DNA from: Thermomicrobiales bacterium | GTDB taxonomy: Bacteria > Chloroflexota > Chloroflexia > Thermomicrobiales > UBA6265 | Assembly (NCBI GenBank): GCA_019637585.1 | Contig: JAHBVL010000003.1 | Location: 215,827 to 279,826, forward strand | Direction: 5' to 3' | DNA: 64,000 bases | In this document: piece by piece, positions 24,234 to 32,526 of the stretch | Layout of the letters: every line of letters begins with the position of its first letter | How positions within the stretch are numbered: position 1 is the first letter of the stretch | Notes under the pieces: generated by a model | What the model saw: only the letters and a program-made list of their open reading frames with translations | What the model was told of the DNA's origin: nothing | Database searches by the model: none | Made by a program: the position numbers and the translations under genes

Positions 24234-25775
24234 CTACGTCTTCCGGATCACCACCATCGTATTGATCTCAGCCCAGTCCCAGAAGAAGCGGGCTTCCTCC
24301 AGCAGCGTGTTGAGACAACCATGACTGCCGGGACGCCCGATCGTCTCGGGCGTTCGCCACCACGCGTAGTGAATCGCGTGACCCTCTTCCGAGAAGTACT
24401 GGGTGTAAAGGACGTTCTTCAGCTGGAAAAAGTTCTCCGCGCCGAGTGTGCCGCCGCGCATCGTTTCGTTCGGCACCCGAACGGTAATCCAGAACTGCCC
24501 CTCAGGCGTCTCCCAACCAGACATGCCTGTCGTCGTGACGACCGTCCGGACCGGATTCGATCCCTCGTAGGCCGTCATCAGCTGCTGGGTCAGGTGAACG
24601 TCGATCCACTTGCCACTCGACGCCGGACCATTCTTCAGGGGCGGGGGCTGGACCGGTGCGTTGCGGCCGATGTTCCTGGTGAAGACATAGCCGCCCGTAT
24701 CGAGCTTCGACCACTGGGCGACCTGCGGCAGGACTTCCTCGCCGGCCACCCATTCGGTGACTTTGACGAACTCGCCCGCGGCGAGCACCCGCACGACACC
24801 CGATTGGGTTGTCGGTTTTTCACGCACATTGGTGCCGCTCAGGACCGCCCCCTGCCAGACATCGATCTGCCAGTCAGCGATGGCGATCTGGGGAATCGGC
24901 GGAGGATCTCTCAGATACTCGGACGCCACCCACCCGGAGTAGCCATCGGCGAATCCCGGTATCCACGCCCCATCCTCACCCGGCACACCGATGAACTCCG
25001 CGTTGTCCAGCAGCACGGCCACGACATCGGCGTCGGCACTCGGCGCGGTCCGCAACCGCAATCCATCGGTCGCGGAAACGAGTTTCGTCGTCCCGCCGGT
25101 GGGCGGCGCCGGTTGAAACGCTCGCTTGGTCAGCCATCCGCGCCATTCCGCGACCTCCCGGTTGATCTTGCGGAAGGTGATGCCGTTCTCGCCGTGGTCT
25201 TCGAGAATCGCCTGGTCGAAGACCTGCACCATCCGGCCGGTCTCCTTGTCTTTGAACGGTTCGCTGACCGGCAAGCCGATGATCGGCAGATCGCCGTGCA
25301 ACGACCAGTAGGAAACGAAATTCCCTGAGATCGTATGACCAGTTTCCTCGAAGTACTCGCAGAACACCGAATCAGCCGGGCAACCGGCAACTTTGGCCAG
25401 CGCTTCAGCGGGCGCTGCGGCGGTGATGAACTGCTCGGGCAACTTCTGGCTGCGAACGGTCCACGGATAGGGACGGCCGGGATCGAAGGTCAGGCTCACC
25501 CCTTCGAAATCCTGGGTGATGCCCAGGTCGTCGTCATACCGCTCCTCGGAGATCGGCAACCCGATCCCCTGCTCTCCACCGGTCACCGTCCAGCGGGAGA
25601 GAAAGGGCTCGCCCAGGTTGTGCCCTGTCTCGGCGAAATAGCGAACCCCCGGCAGGGCTTCCTGAGCACGCAGCAGCGGTCCACGCAACCATCCCGGCAC
25701 GACGAGACCGGCCACTGAAGCAGCGGCGCCAGCCAGCAAACGGCGGCGGGAGAGGTCGATCGACGTGCGGGTCAT
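24234..25775 (-). CDS. Tat-exported L,D-transpeptidase with ETGH repeats and SH3-like domain
   Basis: This is an extracytoplasmic peptidoglycan cross-linking enzyme of 513 residues, counted from the ATG at 25775 because a Tat signal starts there (SRRRLLAGAAASVAG, residues 9-23). Two ETGH-type repeats follow (AETGHNLGEPFLSRW near 48, EETGHTISGNFVSYW near 147), each with a G.P(I/V)SE segment. An SH3-like region follows (LRLRTAPSADADVVAVLL...GYSGWVASEYL), then a C-terminal YkuD domain with HAIHYAWW and SHGC (catalytic Cys at about 487). The residue after the motif is L-N-T instead of the common V-R-L. The gene is convergent with the beta-propeller gene, only 3 bases away. Confidence 0.88.
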   Translation of the reverse strand: MTRTSIDLSRRRLLAGAAASVAGLVVPGWLRGPLLRAQEALPGVRYFAETGHNLGEPFLSRWTVTGGEQGIGLPISEERYDDDLGITQDFEGVSLTFDPGRPYPWTVRSQKLPEQFITAAAPAEALAKVAGCPADSVFCEYFEETGHTISGNFVSYWSLHGDLPIIGLPVSEPFKDKETGRMVQVFDQAILEDHGENGITFRKINREVAEWRGWLTKRAFQPAPPTGGTTKLVSATDGLRLRTAPSADADVVAVLLDNAEFIGVPGEDGAWIPGFADGYSGWVASEYLRDPPPIPQIAIADWQIDVWQGAVLSGTNVREKPTTQSGVVRVLAAGEFVKVTEWVAGEEVLPQVAQWSKLDTGGYVFTRNIGRNAPVQPPPLKNGPASSGKWIDVHLTQQLMTAYEGSNPVRTVVTTTGMSGWETPEGQFWITVRVPNETMRGGTLGAENFFQLKNVLYTQYFSEEGHAIHYAWWRTPETIGRPGSHGCLNTLLEEARFFWDWAEINTMVVIRKT

Positions 25776-25970
25776 GGCGCCTGGACGCTCCTGAGCGATA
25801 AGCAGAGCACGACGGGTACTTGACACAGAGGCAACTGCACAAAGAGTCTGCCTCGTTCCGGGCGCGGGGGGTCCGGAGGTGCGCATCTCATCACCGGAAA
25901 ACGGCGTTGCTTCAGTCGCCGTTCACGGCGAGGTCTAGTTTCCACTATTCGTCGACTCTGTGGCAAACCC

Positions 25971-26000
25971 GGCGAAGCCTCCGCTACGCTCGGGATGACC
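25971..26000 (-). repeat. Solo end of the 117-bp-repeat family
   Basis: On the minus strand this reads GGTCATCCCGAGCGTAGCGG followed by AGGCTTCGCC, close to the left end of the 117-bp units at 12 kb. It lies in the divergent gap between the L,D-transpeptidase and asparaginase genes (25776-26086). Apart from this repeat and the two ribosome binding regions I see nothing in that gap. Confidence 0.6.
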
Positions 26001-26086
26001 ACGGCGTGATTCATACTTCACTGAGACCAGTCTCACTGGCGAGGATGGTCGAAGAGCGACCAATAGCGCGGAGAAAGGCCCAGCAG

Positions 26087-27151
26087 ATGCCCGTGGAAAC
26101 CGAACAATTCGCCGGACTGCCGGGCTCGCCTCTGGCCACTGGGCGAGTGCCCCTCGCCGTTGTGCAGCGGGGTGACGAAATCGAGAGCATTCACACCGGC
26201 ACCGTGGTCGTCGCCAACCAGCAGGGGCAGGTCGTGGCCTCGGCCGGCGATCCATCCACATTCGCCTATTTCCGCTCATCGGCCAAGCCATTCCAGGCGG
26301 TGATCGCCATCGAATCGGGCGCCGCCGACGCCTACGGGTTCACGCCGGCGGAGCTCGCGCTCTGCTGCGCTTCTCATCTCGGCGCTCCGATGCATCAGGA
26401 GCAGGTCACCGCTATGCTGGCCAAACTCGGACTGACGCCCGATGCGCTCCGGTGCGGTTGTCCGACTCCTGCCGATGTTCATGAAGCGGCGCTGGTCGAA
26501 GCCGGTCTCCGGGAACATTCGCCCCTGCATTGCGACTGCTCGGGCAAACACACCGGCATGCTGGCGACCTGCGTGCATCGCGGCTATCCAATCGACAGCT
26601 ATCTGCTGCCCGATCACCCGCTCCAGAAAGAGATTCTGACCATCACCACCTCCCTGATGGGAGTCGATGAAGGGGAGATACGCCTGGCGACGGACGGCTG
26701 CAGCGTTCCCACCTTCGGCGGCACGGTCGCCGCATTCGCCACCTCCTACGCGCACCTGGCCCGGCCCGACACGAGCCCCTCTCCCCACGCACCGGCGCTG
26801 CGCAGACTGCGGGACGGCATGATGGCCCACCCGGCCAATGTCTCCGGCTATGGGAACCTCGTCACCTCGCTCATGGAGATCGGCAACGGCCGCATCGTGG
26901 TCAAAACGGGGGCCGAAGGACTGATCTGTCTGGGCATCCCGTCAGAAGGGCTGGGCGTCGCCATTCGCGTCGCCGATGGCACCTTCCGCAGCCAGCCGGT
27001 GATCGTTGCCGGCGTGCTGCGCCAGCTGGGACTGTTCGACGAGACGTTCTATGCCGCGCTCGACGAGCGCCATCCCAGCGCGATCCGCAATCACAACGGG
27101 TGGCAGGTCGGCGAGCATCGTTCCGTGGTCGAGATGGAGTGGCGGGCATAG
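26087..27151 (+). CDS. L-asparaginase, Rhizobium AnsA-type (Asparaginase_II family)
   Basis: It hydrolyses L-asparagine to aspartate and ammonia. It belongs to the family of Rhizobium etli AnsA, unrelated to the E. coli type. Conserved stretches are FRSSAKPFQA with the S-x-x-K pair, CCASHLGAPMHQEQV, CDCSGKHTGMLATC and ATDGCSVPTFGG; the cysteine-rich metal site of this family is kept (C in CGCPTP and CDCSG). The ATG at 26087 follows GGAGAAAGG and gives 354 residues, the usual length. An upstream in-frame ATG at 26045 is less likely. Its stop overlaps the GTG start of the polyprenyl synthase gene (TAGTG), so the two are coupled. Confidence 0.87.
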   Translation: MPVETEQFAGLPGSPLATGRVPLAVVQRGDEIESIHTGTVVVANQQGQVVASAGDPSTFAYFRSSAKPFQAVIAIESGAADAYGFTPAELALCCASHLGAPMHQEQVTAMLAKLGLTPDALRCGCPTPADVHEAALVEAGLREHSPLHCDCSGKHTGMLATCVHRGYPIDSYLLPDHPLQKEILTITTSLMGVDEGEIRLATDGCSVPTFGGTVAAFATSYAHLARPDTSPSPHAPALRRLRDGMMAHPANVSGYGNLVTSLMEIGNGRIVVKTGAEGLICLGIPSEGLGVAIRVADGTFRSQPVIVAGVLRQLGLFDETFYAALDERHPSAIRNHNGWQVGEHRSVVEMEWRA

Positions 27152-28194
27152 TGCAGCAGGGGCTCCAGACCATCGACGTCATGCTCGACGAGATCATGTA
27201 CGCCTCCACCGTCGAGGCAGAACGACAATCGCCAACCCTGGCCGGCATGATCCGGTATCACATGGGTTGGGTCGATGATGATTTCGCGCCGATTCCAGCC
27301 GGCACGATCGATCAGGGAAAGCGCATCCGTCCCCGTCTGGCGCTGCTGACCTGTCGCGCGGTCGCTGGCGACGATCAGCCCGCCCGGCATCTCGCCGCGG
27401 CGATCGAGCTGCTGCACAACTTCACGCTGGTCCACGACGACATTCAGGACGAAAGCCACTACCGGCGACACCGGCAGACCGTCTGGTCGATCTGGGGAAC
27501 GGCTCAGGCGATCAACACCGGCGACGCCATGTACGCCGCCAGCCGGCGCACCCTCCTTGGTATGGCAGCGGCAGGCGTCGCCGCACCGCAGGTGCTGGCG
27601 ATTTCCGACGAGTTCGACCGGGTGGCCATGGAGATCGTGGCCGGCCAGGTGACCGATCTCGAGTTCGAGGGAGGGCGTGAAGCGTCCCACGACGACTATC
27701 TCGGCATGATCGGCATGAAGACAGCGGCGATCGTGGAGTTCGCGGCATGGGCGGGAGCGACGTCGGGCGGGGCGGACAGCGATGTCGCGGATACGTTGGG
27801 GCGGTTCGGCCGGTCGCTGGGACTTGGGTTCCAGATCCGGGATGACATTTTGGGCATCTGGGGCACACAGGCGGAAACCGGCAAACCGGCAGCCGACGAC
27901 ATCCGCCGCCGCAAACAGTCACTCCCCGTCATTCTGTTGCGCGAAGCCGTGGCCGGTGACGACCGGGAGAGCCTCGAATCGATCTTCCGGAAACCGGAAA
28001 TCGACGAAACCGATGTGGAGCGGATGCTCGCGCTTCTCGACGCCTACCAAATACGCCAGACTTCAGAAGCGCACGTCACCCACCATCACGACCGGGCCGC
28101 CCGGCTCCTCGACGACGCGTCGCGACATTGCCGCCCCGAGCCGGTCGCGGAGCTGCGATCGCTCGTCGATGCCCTGGCGCTTCGCACATACTGA
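27151..28194 (+). CDS. Polyprenyl (geranylgeranyl-type) diphosphate synthase
   Basis: A trans-prenyltransferase that condenses isopentenyl diphosphate with allylic diphosphates to give C20 or longer chains for quinones, carotenoids or carrier lipids. It has 347 residues from the GTG at 27151, which overlaps the asparaginase stop by one base. The first aspartate-rich motif is DDIQD (96-100), preceded by GKRIRPRLALLTCRA. The second motif is RDDILGI (about 230-236), so its last acidic residue is Gly (DDxxG rather than DDxxD). The GKPxGxDLREGK region reads GKPAADDIRRRKQSLPVI. These changes are tolerated in some bacterial members. The PRTase gene follows after 35 bases. Confidence 0.85.
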   Translation: MQQGLQTIDVMLDEIMYASTVEAERQSPTLAGMIRYHMGWVDDDFAPIPAGTIDQGKRIRPRLALLTCRAVAGDDQPARHLAAAIELLHNFTLVHDDIQDESHYRRHRQTVWSIWGTAQAINTGDAMYAASRRTLLGMAAAGVAAPQVLAISDEFDRVAMEIVAGQVTDLEFEGGREASHDDYLGMIGMKTAAIVEFAAWAGATSGGADSDVADTLGRFGRSLGLGFQIRDDILGIWGTQAETGKPAADDIRRRKQSLPVILLREAVAGDDRESLESIFRKPEIDETDVERMLALLDAYQIRQTSEAHVTHHHDRAARLLDDASRHCRPEPVAELRSLVDALALRTY

Positions 28195-28229
28195 TCGCCA
28201 ACGCGATTCGCTCACTGGAGGACCCCATC

Positions 28230-28805
28230 ATGGATCTCGAACCAGCCTTGATCAGGCAGCTGGCGGCCACCGACATCCTGCGCTACGGGCATTTCGCGTT
28301 TCGCACCGGCCGGCACAGCGCCGCGTTGATCGATCGCGATCTACTCCTGGCCGATCCCGCCACCGCGAGCCATTTTGCCTACAACATCGCCAAGAACTAC
28401 TTCACCGACCGCGTCGAAACCGTCGTCACGCCGTCGATCTGGGGCGCCGGTCTGGCGCAATGGATCGGCTACTTTCTGGAGCCGAAAGCCAAAGTCGTCG
28501 ATGCGACGCCGCACGATGGGGAAATCACGATCGCTGAGAAACTGTTGCCCCTCATCGAAGGGAAGCGCGTGTTGCTGGCTGACAATCTCATCCTCTCCGG
28601 CCAGACGATGAGCCGTCTTCTCGACCTGACCAAGGAACGGGGCGCGACAGTGGTCGGCGTCGCCACTCTCTGGTGCGCCGCTGGCGATCAGATCGGCGAC
28701 ATGCCGGTCTACGCAGCGCTCAACGGTCACTTCCCTGCCTGGGCGCCCGATGACTGCCCCGGATGCTCCACCGGACTCGGCGATCCGGAGATCGTGCCCT
28801 ACTAA
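28230..28805 (+). CDS. Orotate phosphoribosyltransferase-like protein
   Basis: This 191-residue protein has the type I phosphoribosyltransferase fold and resembles PyrE, which makes OMP from orotate and PRPP. It has YGHFAFRTGRHSAALIDRD (the FxLxSGxxSxxYxD region of OPRTs) at about 17-35 and the PRPP loop at VLLADNLILSGQTM near 114-127. That loop normally reads VVDDVxTTGxS; here the second acidic residue is Asn (DN) and the Thr pair is changed, so activity or substrate may differ. Two Cys near the C-terminus (WCAAGD, DCPGC) are unusual. The start at ATG 28230 has GGAGGA upstream. Its stop overlaps recX (TAATG). Confidence 0.7.
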   Translation: MDLEPALIRQLAATDILRYGHFAFRTGRHSAALIDRDLLLADPATASHFAYNIAKNYFTDRVETVVTPSIWGAGLAQWIGYFLEPKAKVVDATPHDGEITIAEKLLPLIEGKRVLLADNLILSGQTMSRLLDLTKERGATVVGVATLWCAAGDQIGDMPVYAALNGHFPAWAPDDCPGCSTGLGDPEIVPY

Positions 28806-29533
28806 TGAGGGCGCGAGGCGACGCCGACCGCGCGCCAGACGATCAGTGTGCGCTTCCCGGCCGGATTACCAGTATCGCCACCCAGTCCCGGCGCGCCGAC
28901 CGGGTCAATGTCTTCGTCGGGGAGTCGTATTGCTTTTCCTGCCGGGCCGAAGTGGCGGTGCGCCTGCATCTCCAAACCGGCATGGTGCTCACCTCGGAAA
29001 TCCGCGATCGCGCCCTCGAGGAAGACGCTTACCTGACCGCCTACGCCGCCTCGATCGAGCTCCTGGCCCATCGGGGGCGGTCGGAGCGCGAGATTCGGGA
29101 CCGGTTGCGCCGCAAGGGACATGACGGCCCCGTCATCGACCGCGTCATCGCTCGTCTCTACGAGAACCGCTATCTCGATGATGCGGAATTTGCCCGATCC
29201 TGGATCGAGAACCGGGCGACACACCGGCCGAGAGGCGACCGCGCCCTCAGGCAGGAACTGCGGGGCAAAGGGGTCGATGCCCAGGTGATCGACTCGGCGC
29301 TCGCCGGTGCGGAGCTCGATCAGCAAGCGATGGCCAACGACGCTGCACGCAAACGCGCTGCTTCGTTGACCCAGCTCGAGCCCGACGTTCAGAAGCGACG
29401 CCTGATCGGATTCCTGCAACGGCGGGGGTTCAGCTGGGAGGTCATCAAACCGGCGGTCGAAAGCGCTCTGGGACCATCCGATGACGCTGAAAGCGCGGAA
29501 TTCGAGACGCTGGAAGAGCCTGATTCGGGGTGA
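28805..29533 (+). CDS. recX: Recombination regulator RecX
   Basis: RecX binds RecA filaments and limits their activity. The 242-residue protein has an N-terminal beta-rich extension (ITSIATQSRRADRVNVFVGESY) as in many Gram-positive and Chloroflexota RecX proteins. Three-helix repeats follow, with LLAHRGRSEREIRDRLRRKG near 85, YLDDAEFARSWIENR near 123, and RRLIGFLQRRGFSWEVIKPAVE near 205, all hallmark segments. The ATG at 28805 overlaps the stop of the PRTase gene by one base. recA is not in the window. A hairpin with a T-run follows about 35 bases after the stop and probably ends this transcript. Confidence 0.9.
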   Translation: MRARGDADRAPDDQCALPGRITSIATQSRRADRVNVFVGESYCFSCRAEVAVRLHLQTGMVLTSEIRDRALEEDAYLTAYAASIELLAHRGRSEREIRDRLRRKGHDGPVIDRVIARLYENRYLDDAEFARSWIENRATHRPRGDRALRQELRGKGVDAQVIDSALAGAELDQQAMANDAARKRAASLTQLEPDVQKRRLIGFLQRRGFSWEVIKPAVESALGPSDDAESAEFETLEEPDSG

Positions 29534-29538
29534 AACCG

Positions 29539-29547
29539 TGGTATACT
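29539..29547 (+). promoter_or_regulatory. Extended -10 promoter candidate directly before a terminator hairpin
   Basis: TGGTATACT (29539-29547) is a near-consensus extended -10. A start about seven bases downstream would give an RNA that reaches the hairpin at 29568 within ~15 bases. No good -35 is present. It may be chance, or it may yield a short hairpin RNA or an attenuated leader for the downstream gene. Confidence 0.35.
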
Positions 29548-29560
29548 ACGAGAGGCCGCA

Positions 29561-29594
29561 GAAAATGACGCACTCCACTTCGAGAGTGCGTTTT
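29561..29594 (+). terminator. Rho-independent terminator after recX
   Basis: ACGCACTC (29568-29575) pairs perfectly with GAGTGCGT (29584-29591) across an 8-base loop and runs into TTTT (29591-29594). An AAAA run precedes the stem (29562-29565), so it could work in both directions. It lies 35 bases past the recX stop. Confidence 0.75.
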
Positions 29595-29664
29595 CGCATT
29601 GATAGCCCTCCTGATTTCATTTCGTAGACAGTTCGTTCGCCCATCGATCAGGGTGTTCGTTTGG

Positions 29665-29694
29665 TTGCTTCTGGCTGGCAACAATGGTGATAAT
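29665..29694 (+). promoter_or_regulatory. Promoter for the MBL-fold gene, predicting a leaderless mRNA
   Basis: TTGCTT (29665-29670), an 18-base spacer and GATAAT (29689-29694) match a housekeeping promoter. The expected start falls at or next to the ATG at 29700, so the mRNA would be leaderless, which agrees with the lack of a ribosome binding site before that ATG. Confidence 0.5.
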
Positions 29695-29699
29695 GAAAC

Positions 29700-30356
29700 A
29701 TGGCAGAATTTCGCTGGTACGGACATAACTGCTTCCGGATCAAGACCCGGGAAGCGACGATTCTCACTGACCCGGTGGGCAAGAACACCGGCTACGCCAT
29801 GCCTCGCCAGACCGCGGACATCGTCACCCTCTCCCACGATCATGCCGGGCATGCCAATCTCGCTGCCGTCAAACCGGAATTCAAGATCATCGACGGTCCG
29901 GGCGAATACGAGATGCACGATGTCTTCATCACCGGCATCCGCACCTATCACGACACTGCAGCCGGCCGGGAGCTTGGCTACAACACCGTCTATCTGATCG
30001 AAGCCGAAGGCATGATCATCTGTCACCTCGGCGATCTCGGTCACCTGCCCAATGCCGATCAGATCGAGCAGATGGCCCAGTGCGACATCCTCCTGGTGCC
30101 CGTTGGCGGCGGACCGCTGGTCAGCCCTGAGCAGGCTGCGGAAGTGGTTTCCCAGCTCGAACCCAAACTCGTCATTCCCATGCAGTTCCAGACGCCGATC
30201 GGCGACGCTGGCCGGGGTCCGCTCGAGCCGTTCATGACCGCTCTGGGCATGCCTGCGCCGGAACGAACGGAAAAGCTCGTCGTCCGTCTTTCCGAATTGA
30301 CCGACGTGATGCAGATTGCCGTGCTCGAACCGGATAGCGAGGCGGCAAAGCGATGA
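29700..30356 (+). CDS. Metallo-beta-lactamase-fold hydrolase (UlaG/UPF0173-like)
   Basis: A small cytoplasmic MBL-fold protein of 218 residues resembling the L-ascorbate-6-phosphate lactonase/UPF0173 group. It starts FRWYGHNCFRIKTREATILTDP, the typical opening. The metal motif reads SHDHAGHAN near residues 44-52, where the usual Asp of HxHxDH is Gly; HLGDLGH near 103-109 supplies later ligands. One metal site may therefore be weakened. There is no upstream ribosome binding site, but a promoter ending next to the start codon suggests a leaderless transcript. Substrate unknown. A strong hairpin lies after the gene at 30425-30450. Confidence 0.78.
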   Translation: MAEFRWYGHNCFRIKTREATILTDPVGKNTGYAMPRQTADIVTLSHDHAGHANLAAVKPEFKIIDGPGEYEMHDVFITGIRTYHDTAAGRELGYNTVYLIEAEGMIICHLGDLGHLPNADQIEQMAQCDILLVPVGGGPLVSPEQAAEVVSQLEPKLVIPMQFQTPIGDAGRGPLEPFMTALGMPAPERTEKLVVRLSELTDVMQIAVLEPDSEAAKR

Positions 30357-30424
30357 CGGCGACATACCGGCGATCGCTCCCTCCGAATATGAGCCGGTCC
30401 CGGCTCGAGCATATGAACGACTCA

Positions 30425-30450
30425 GAAGGCGACGCAGCCGCGTCGCCTTC
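30425..30450 (+). terminator. Hairpin, probable end of the MBL-fold gene transcript
   Basis: GAAGGCGACGC (30425-30435) and GCGTCGCCTTC (30440-30450) form a perfect 11-bp stem with an AGCC loop. There is no T-run directly after it, so it may act as an mRNA 3'-end stabiliser or a factor-assisted terminator. A smaller stem, GAGCCG-GTCC-CGGCTC, precedes it at 30391-30406. Confidence 0.5.
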
Positions 30451-30551
30451 GCCACGTTTGGTTAGGACATCAACGAATCTGACTGGCTGGTCAGGGTGGT
30501 TTGCGTATCAGTGCCGGGAATCGAAGCGTCCGGCAGAGTAGGCTCAGGGGA

Positions 30552-32222
30552 ATGCCAAAATACATCTTCGTTACTGGCGGGGTGGTGTCGTCGGTCGGGA
30601 AAGGCATTACGACCGCGTCGATCGGCCGTTTGCTGAAAAACCGGGGTTCGAGCGTTTCGATCATGAAGCTCGATCCCTATCTGAACGTCGACCCGGGCAC
30701 CATGTCCCCCTACCAGCATGGCGAGGTCTTCGTCACCGACGATGGCGCCGAAACCGATCTCGACTTGGGCCACTACGAGCGGTTCACCGATGAGAACCTC
30801 TCCAAAGCCTCCAGTCTGACCACCGGACAGGTCTACTCGGCGGTCATCGCCCGGGAGCGGCGCGGCGACTATCTGGGTGGAACGATTCAGGTTATTCCCC
30901 ACATCACCAACGAGATCAAATCCCGCATCCACCAGGCATCCCGCGAACACAACTCGGATGTCGTCATCGTCGAAGTCGGCGGCACCGTGGGCGATATCGA
31001 GGGCCAGGCCTATCTGGAAGCGATTCGCCAGATGCGCCGCGAGGTCGGGCGGTCCAACGTCCTCTACATCCACGTCACGCTGCTTCCCCTCATCGGTTCG
31101 ACTGGCGAACTCAAAACCAAACCAACCCAGCAGAGCGTTCGCGAGCTGCGATCGGTCGGTATCCAGCCAGATGTGATCGTCTGCCGGTCGGACGCCGAAA
31201 TCCCGGACGAGGTGAAGGAAAAGATCGCTCTCTTCTGCGACGTCGATCCCGAAGCCGTCATTCCCATGCCGACGGCCGAGACGATCTATCAGGTCCCCCT
31301 GATGCTGCACGAGTCCAGGCTCGATCAGTACATCGACGATCACCTCTCGCTCAACGGCCACGAACCCGATCTGAGCGAATGGGTCACCATCACCCACCGC
31401 ATCTGCAATCCGCATGAAACGGTCCGGTTGGCGCTCGTGGGCAAATATGTCGAGCTGCACGACGCCTACATGAGCGTCACCGAATCGCTGACCCACGCCG
31501 CGATGGAGCACGACGCCAAACCCGAGATCGTCTGGGTCAACTCGGAAACGGACACGACCGAAGAGATGGAACGCGTGTTCCGGACGGTTTCAGGCGTCGT
31601 GGTGCCAGGTGGCTTCGGACCGCGCGGCACCGAAGGAAAGATGTTTGCCTCGCAGTTTTGCCGGGAAAGCGGCAAACCCTATCTGGGTCTCTGCTATGGC
31701 ATGCACATGGCGGTCATCGATGTGGCCCGCAATCTCCTCGGTCTGGAAGGAGCCAACTCCACCGAGATCGATCCCGATACGCCTCATCCCGTCATCGACA
31801 TCATGCCCGACCAGCGGGGCGTCGACATGGGGGGCACCATGCGGCTCGGTCTCTGGCCGTGCAAGCTGACCTCGGGTTCGATCGTCGGCAATGCCTACGG
31901 CGAGGAGATGATCCAGGAACGCCACCGGCACCGCTTCGAGGTGAACAACGCCTATCGCGAAGCACTGGCCGAGGTCGGGCTCACCGCCACCGGTGTCTCG
32001 CCGGACGGCCGGCTTGTGGAGATCATGGAGATCGACGGACACCCGTTCTTTGTCGGCGTGCAGTTCCATCCGGAGTTCCGCAGCCGCCCCAACCGTCCGC
32101 ATCCCCTGTTCAAGGCGTTCATCGGCGCCGCCATGGCCAATCTGCCGGAAGGCGCCCAGCGGACTCTGCCCTTCATCGCCGAGGATCATCTCGTCGCGGA
32201 AACCGTCAGCGTCTCGTCGTAG
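30552..32222 (+). CDS. pyrG: CTP synthase
   Basis: PyrG converts UTP to CTP using glutamine and ATP. The 556-residue protein starts at the ATG at 30552 (AGGGG upstream), giving the classical [18 protein letters not shown]. The synthetase part has [20 protein letters not shown], the [15 protein letters not shown]-type segment ([14 protein letters not shown]), [10 protein letters not shown] and HVTLLP. The glutamine amidotransferase part has VPGGFGPRG, the nucleophile in GLCYGMHMA, and the His-Glu pair in VQFHPEF. Length and order are canonical. It is convergent with purE; the gap between them holds REP array A. Confidence 0.96.
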   Translation: MPKYIFVTGGVVSSVGKGITTASIGRLLKNRGSSVSIMKLDPYLNVDPGTMSPYQHGEVFVTDDGAETDLDLGHYERFTDENLSKASSLTTGQVYSAVIARERRGDYLGGTIQVIPHITNEIKSRIHQASREHNSDVVIVEVGGTVGDIEGQAYLEAIRQMRREVGRSNVLYIHVTLLPLIGSTGELKTKPTQQSVRELRSVGIQPDVIVCRSDAEIPDEVKEKIALFCDVDPEAVIPMPTAETIYQVPLMLHESRLDQYIDDHLSLNGHEPDLSEWVTITHRICNPHETVRLALVGKYVELHDAYMSVTESLTHAAMEHDAKPEIVWVNSETDTTEEMERVFRTVSGVVVPGGFGPRGTEGKMFASQFCRESGKPYLGLCYGMHMAVIDVARNLLGLEGANSTEIDPDTPHPVIDIMPDQRGVDMGGTMRLGLWPCKLTSGSIVGNAYGEEMIQERHRHRFEVNNAYREALAEVGLTATGVSPDGRLVEIMEIDGHPFFVGVQFHPEFRSRPNRPHPLFKAFIGAAMANLPEGAQRTLPFIAEDHLVAETVSVSS

Positions 32223-32286
32223 GAACGCCACCGTCAGTCACCGCCATCACGGCGATAGCCGGGATCCCGGCGACGGTCGCAATCGT

Positions 32287-32526
32287 GTAGCGGCAACGCC
32301 TGCGTTGCCGTCCGCCGCCACAACGACGGTCGGGTTCCGACCACGGCCGCAACGGTGTAGCGGCAACGCCTGCGTTGCCGTCCGCCGCCACAGCGACCGT
32401 CGGGTTCCGGCCACATTCGCAACGGCGTAGCCGCAACGCCTGCGTTGCCGTCCGCCGCCACAACGACGGTCGGGTTCCGACCACGGCCATCTCCCACAGA
32501 AGGGAAACGCAGGCGTTTCCGCTACA
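32287..32526. repeat. REP array A: three 70-bp direct units plus one inverted unit
   Basis: GTAG heads at 32287, 32357 and 32427 are each followed by CGGCAACGCCTGCGTTGCC (unit 3 has CCGC for CGGC), an almost perfect palindrome with a 2-base loop. The rest of each 70-bp unit (GTCCGCCGCCACAACGACGG, GTCGGGTTCCG) is also conserved. A fourth element in the opposite orientation ends in CCGCTAC at 32520-32526, and its GTAG supplies the TAG stop codon of purE. The array fills the gap between the convergent genes pyrG and purE. The form, GTAG followed by a palindrome, is that of REP elements mobilised by RAYT (TnpA-REP) proteins. Confidence 0.85.

Noticed and set aside
30353-30541. A 62-residue open frame overlapping the MBL-fold gene stop
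   Set aside because: It runs through two hairpins and the pyrG leader, has no domain or good ribosome binding site, and its composition does not look like a protein.
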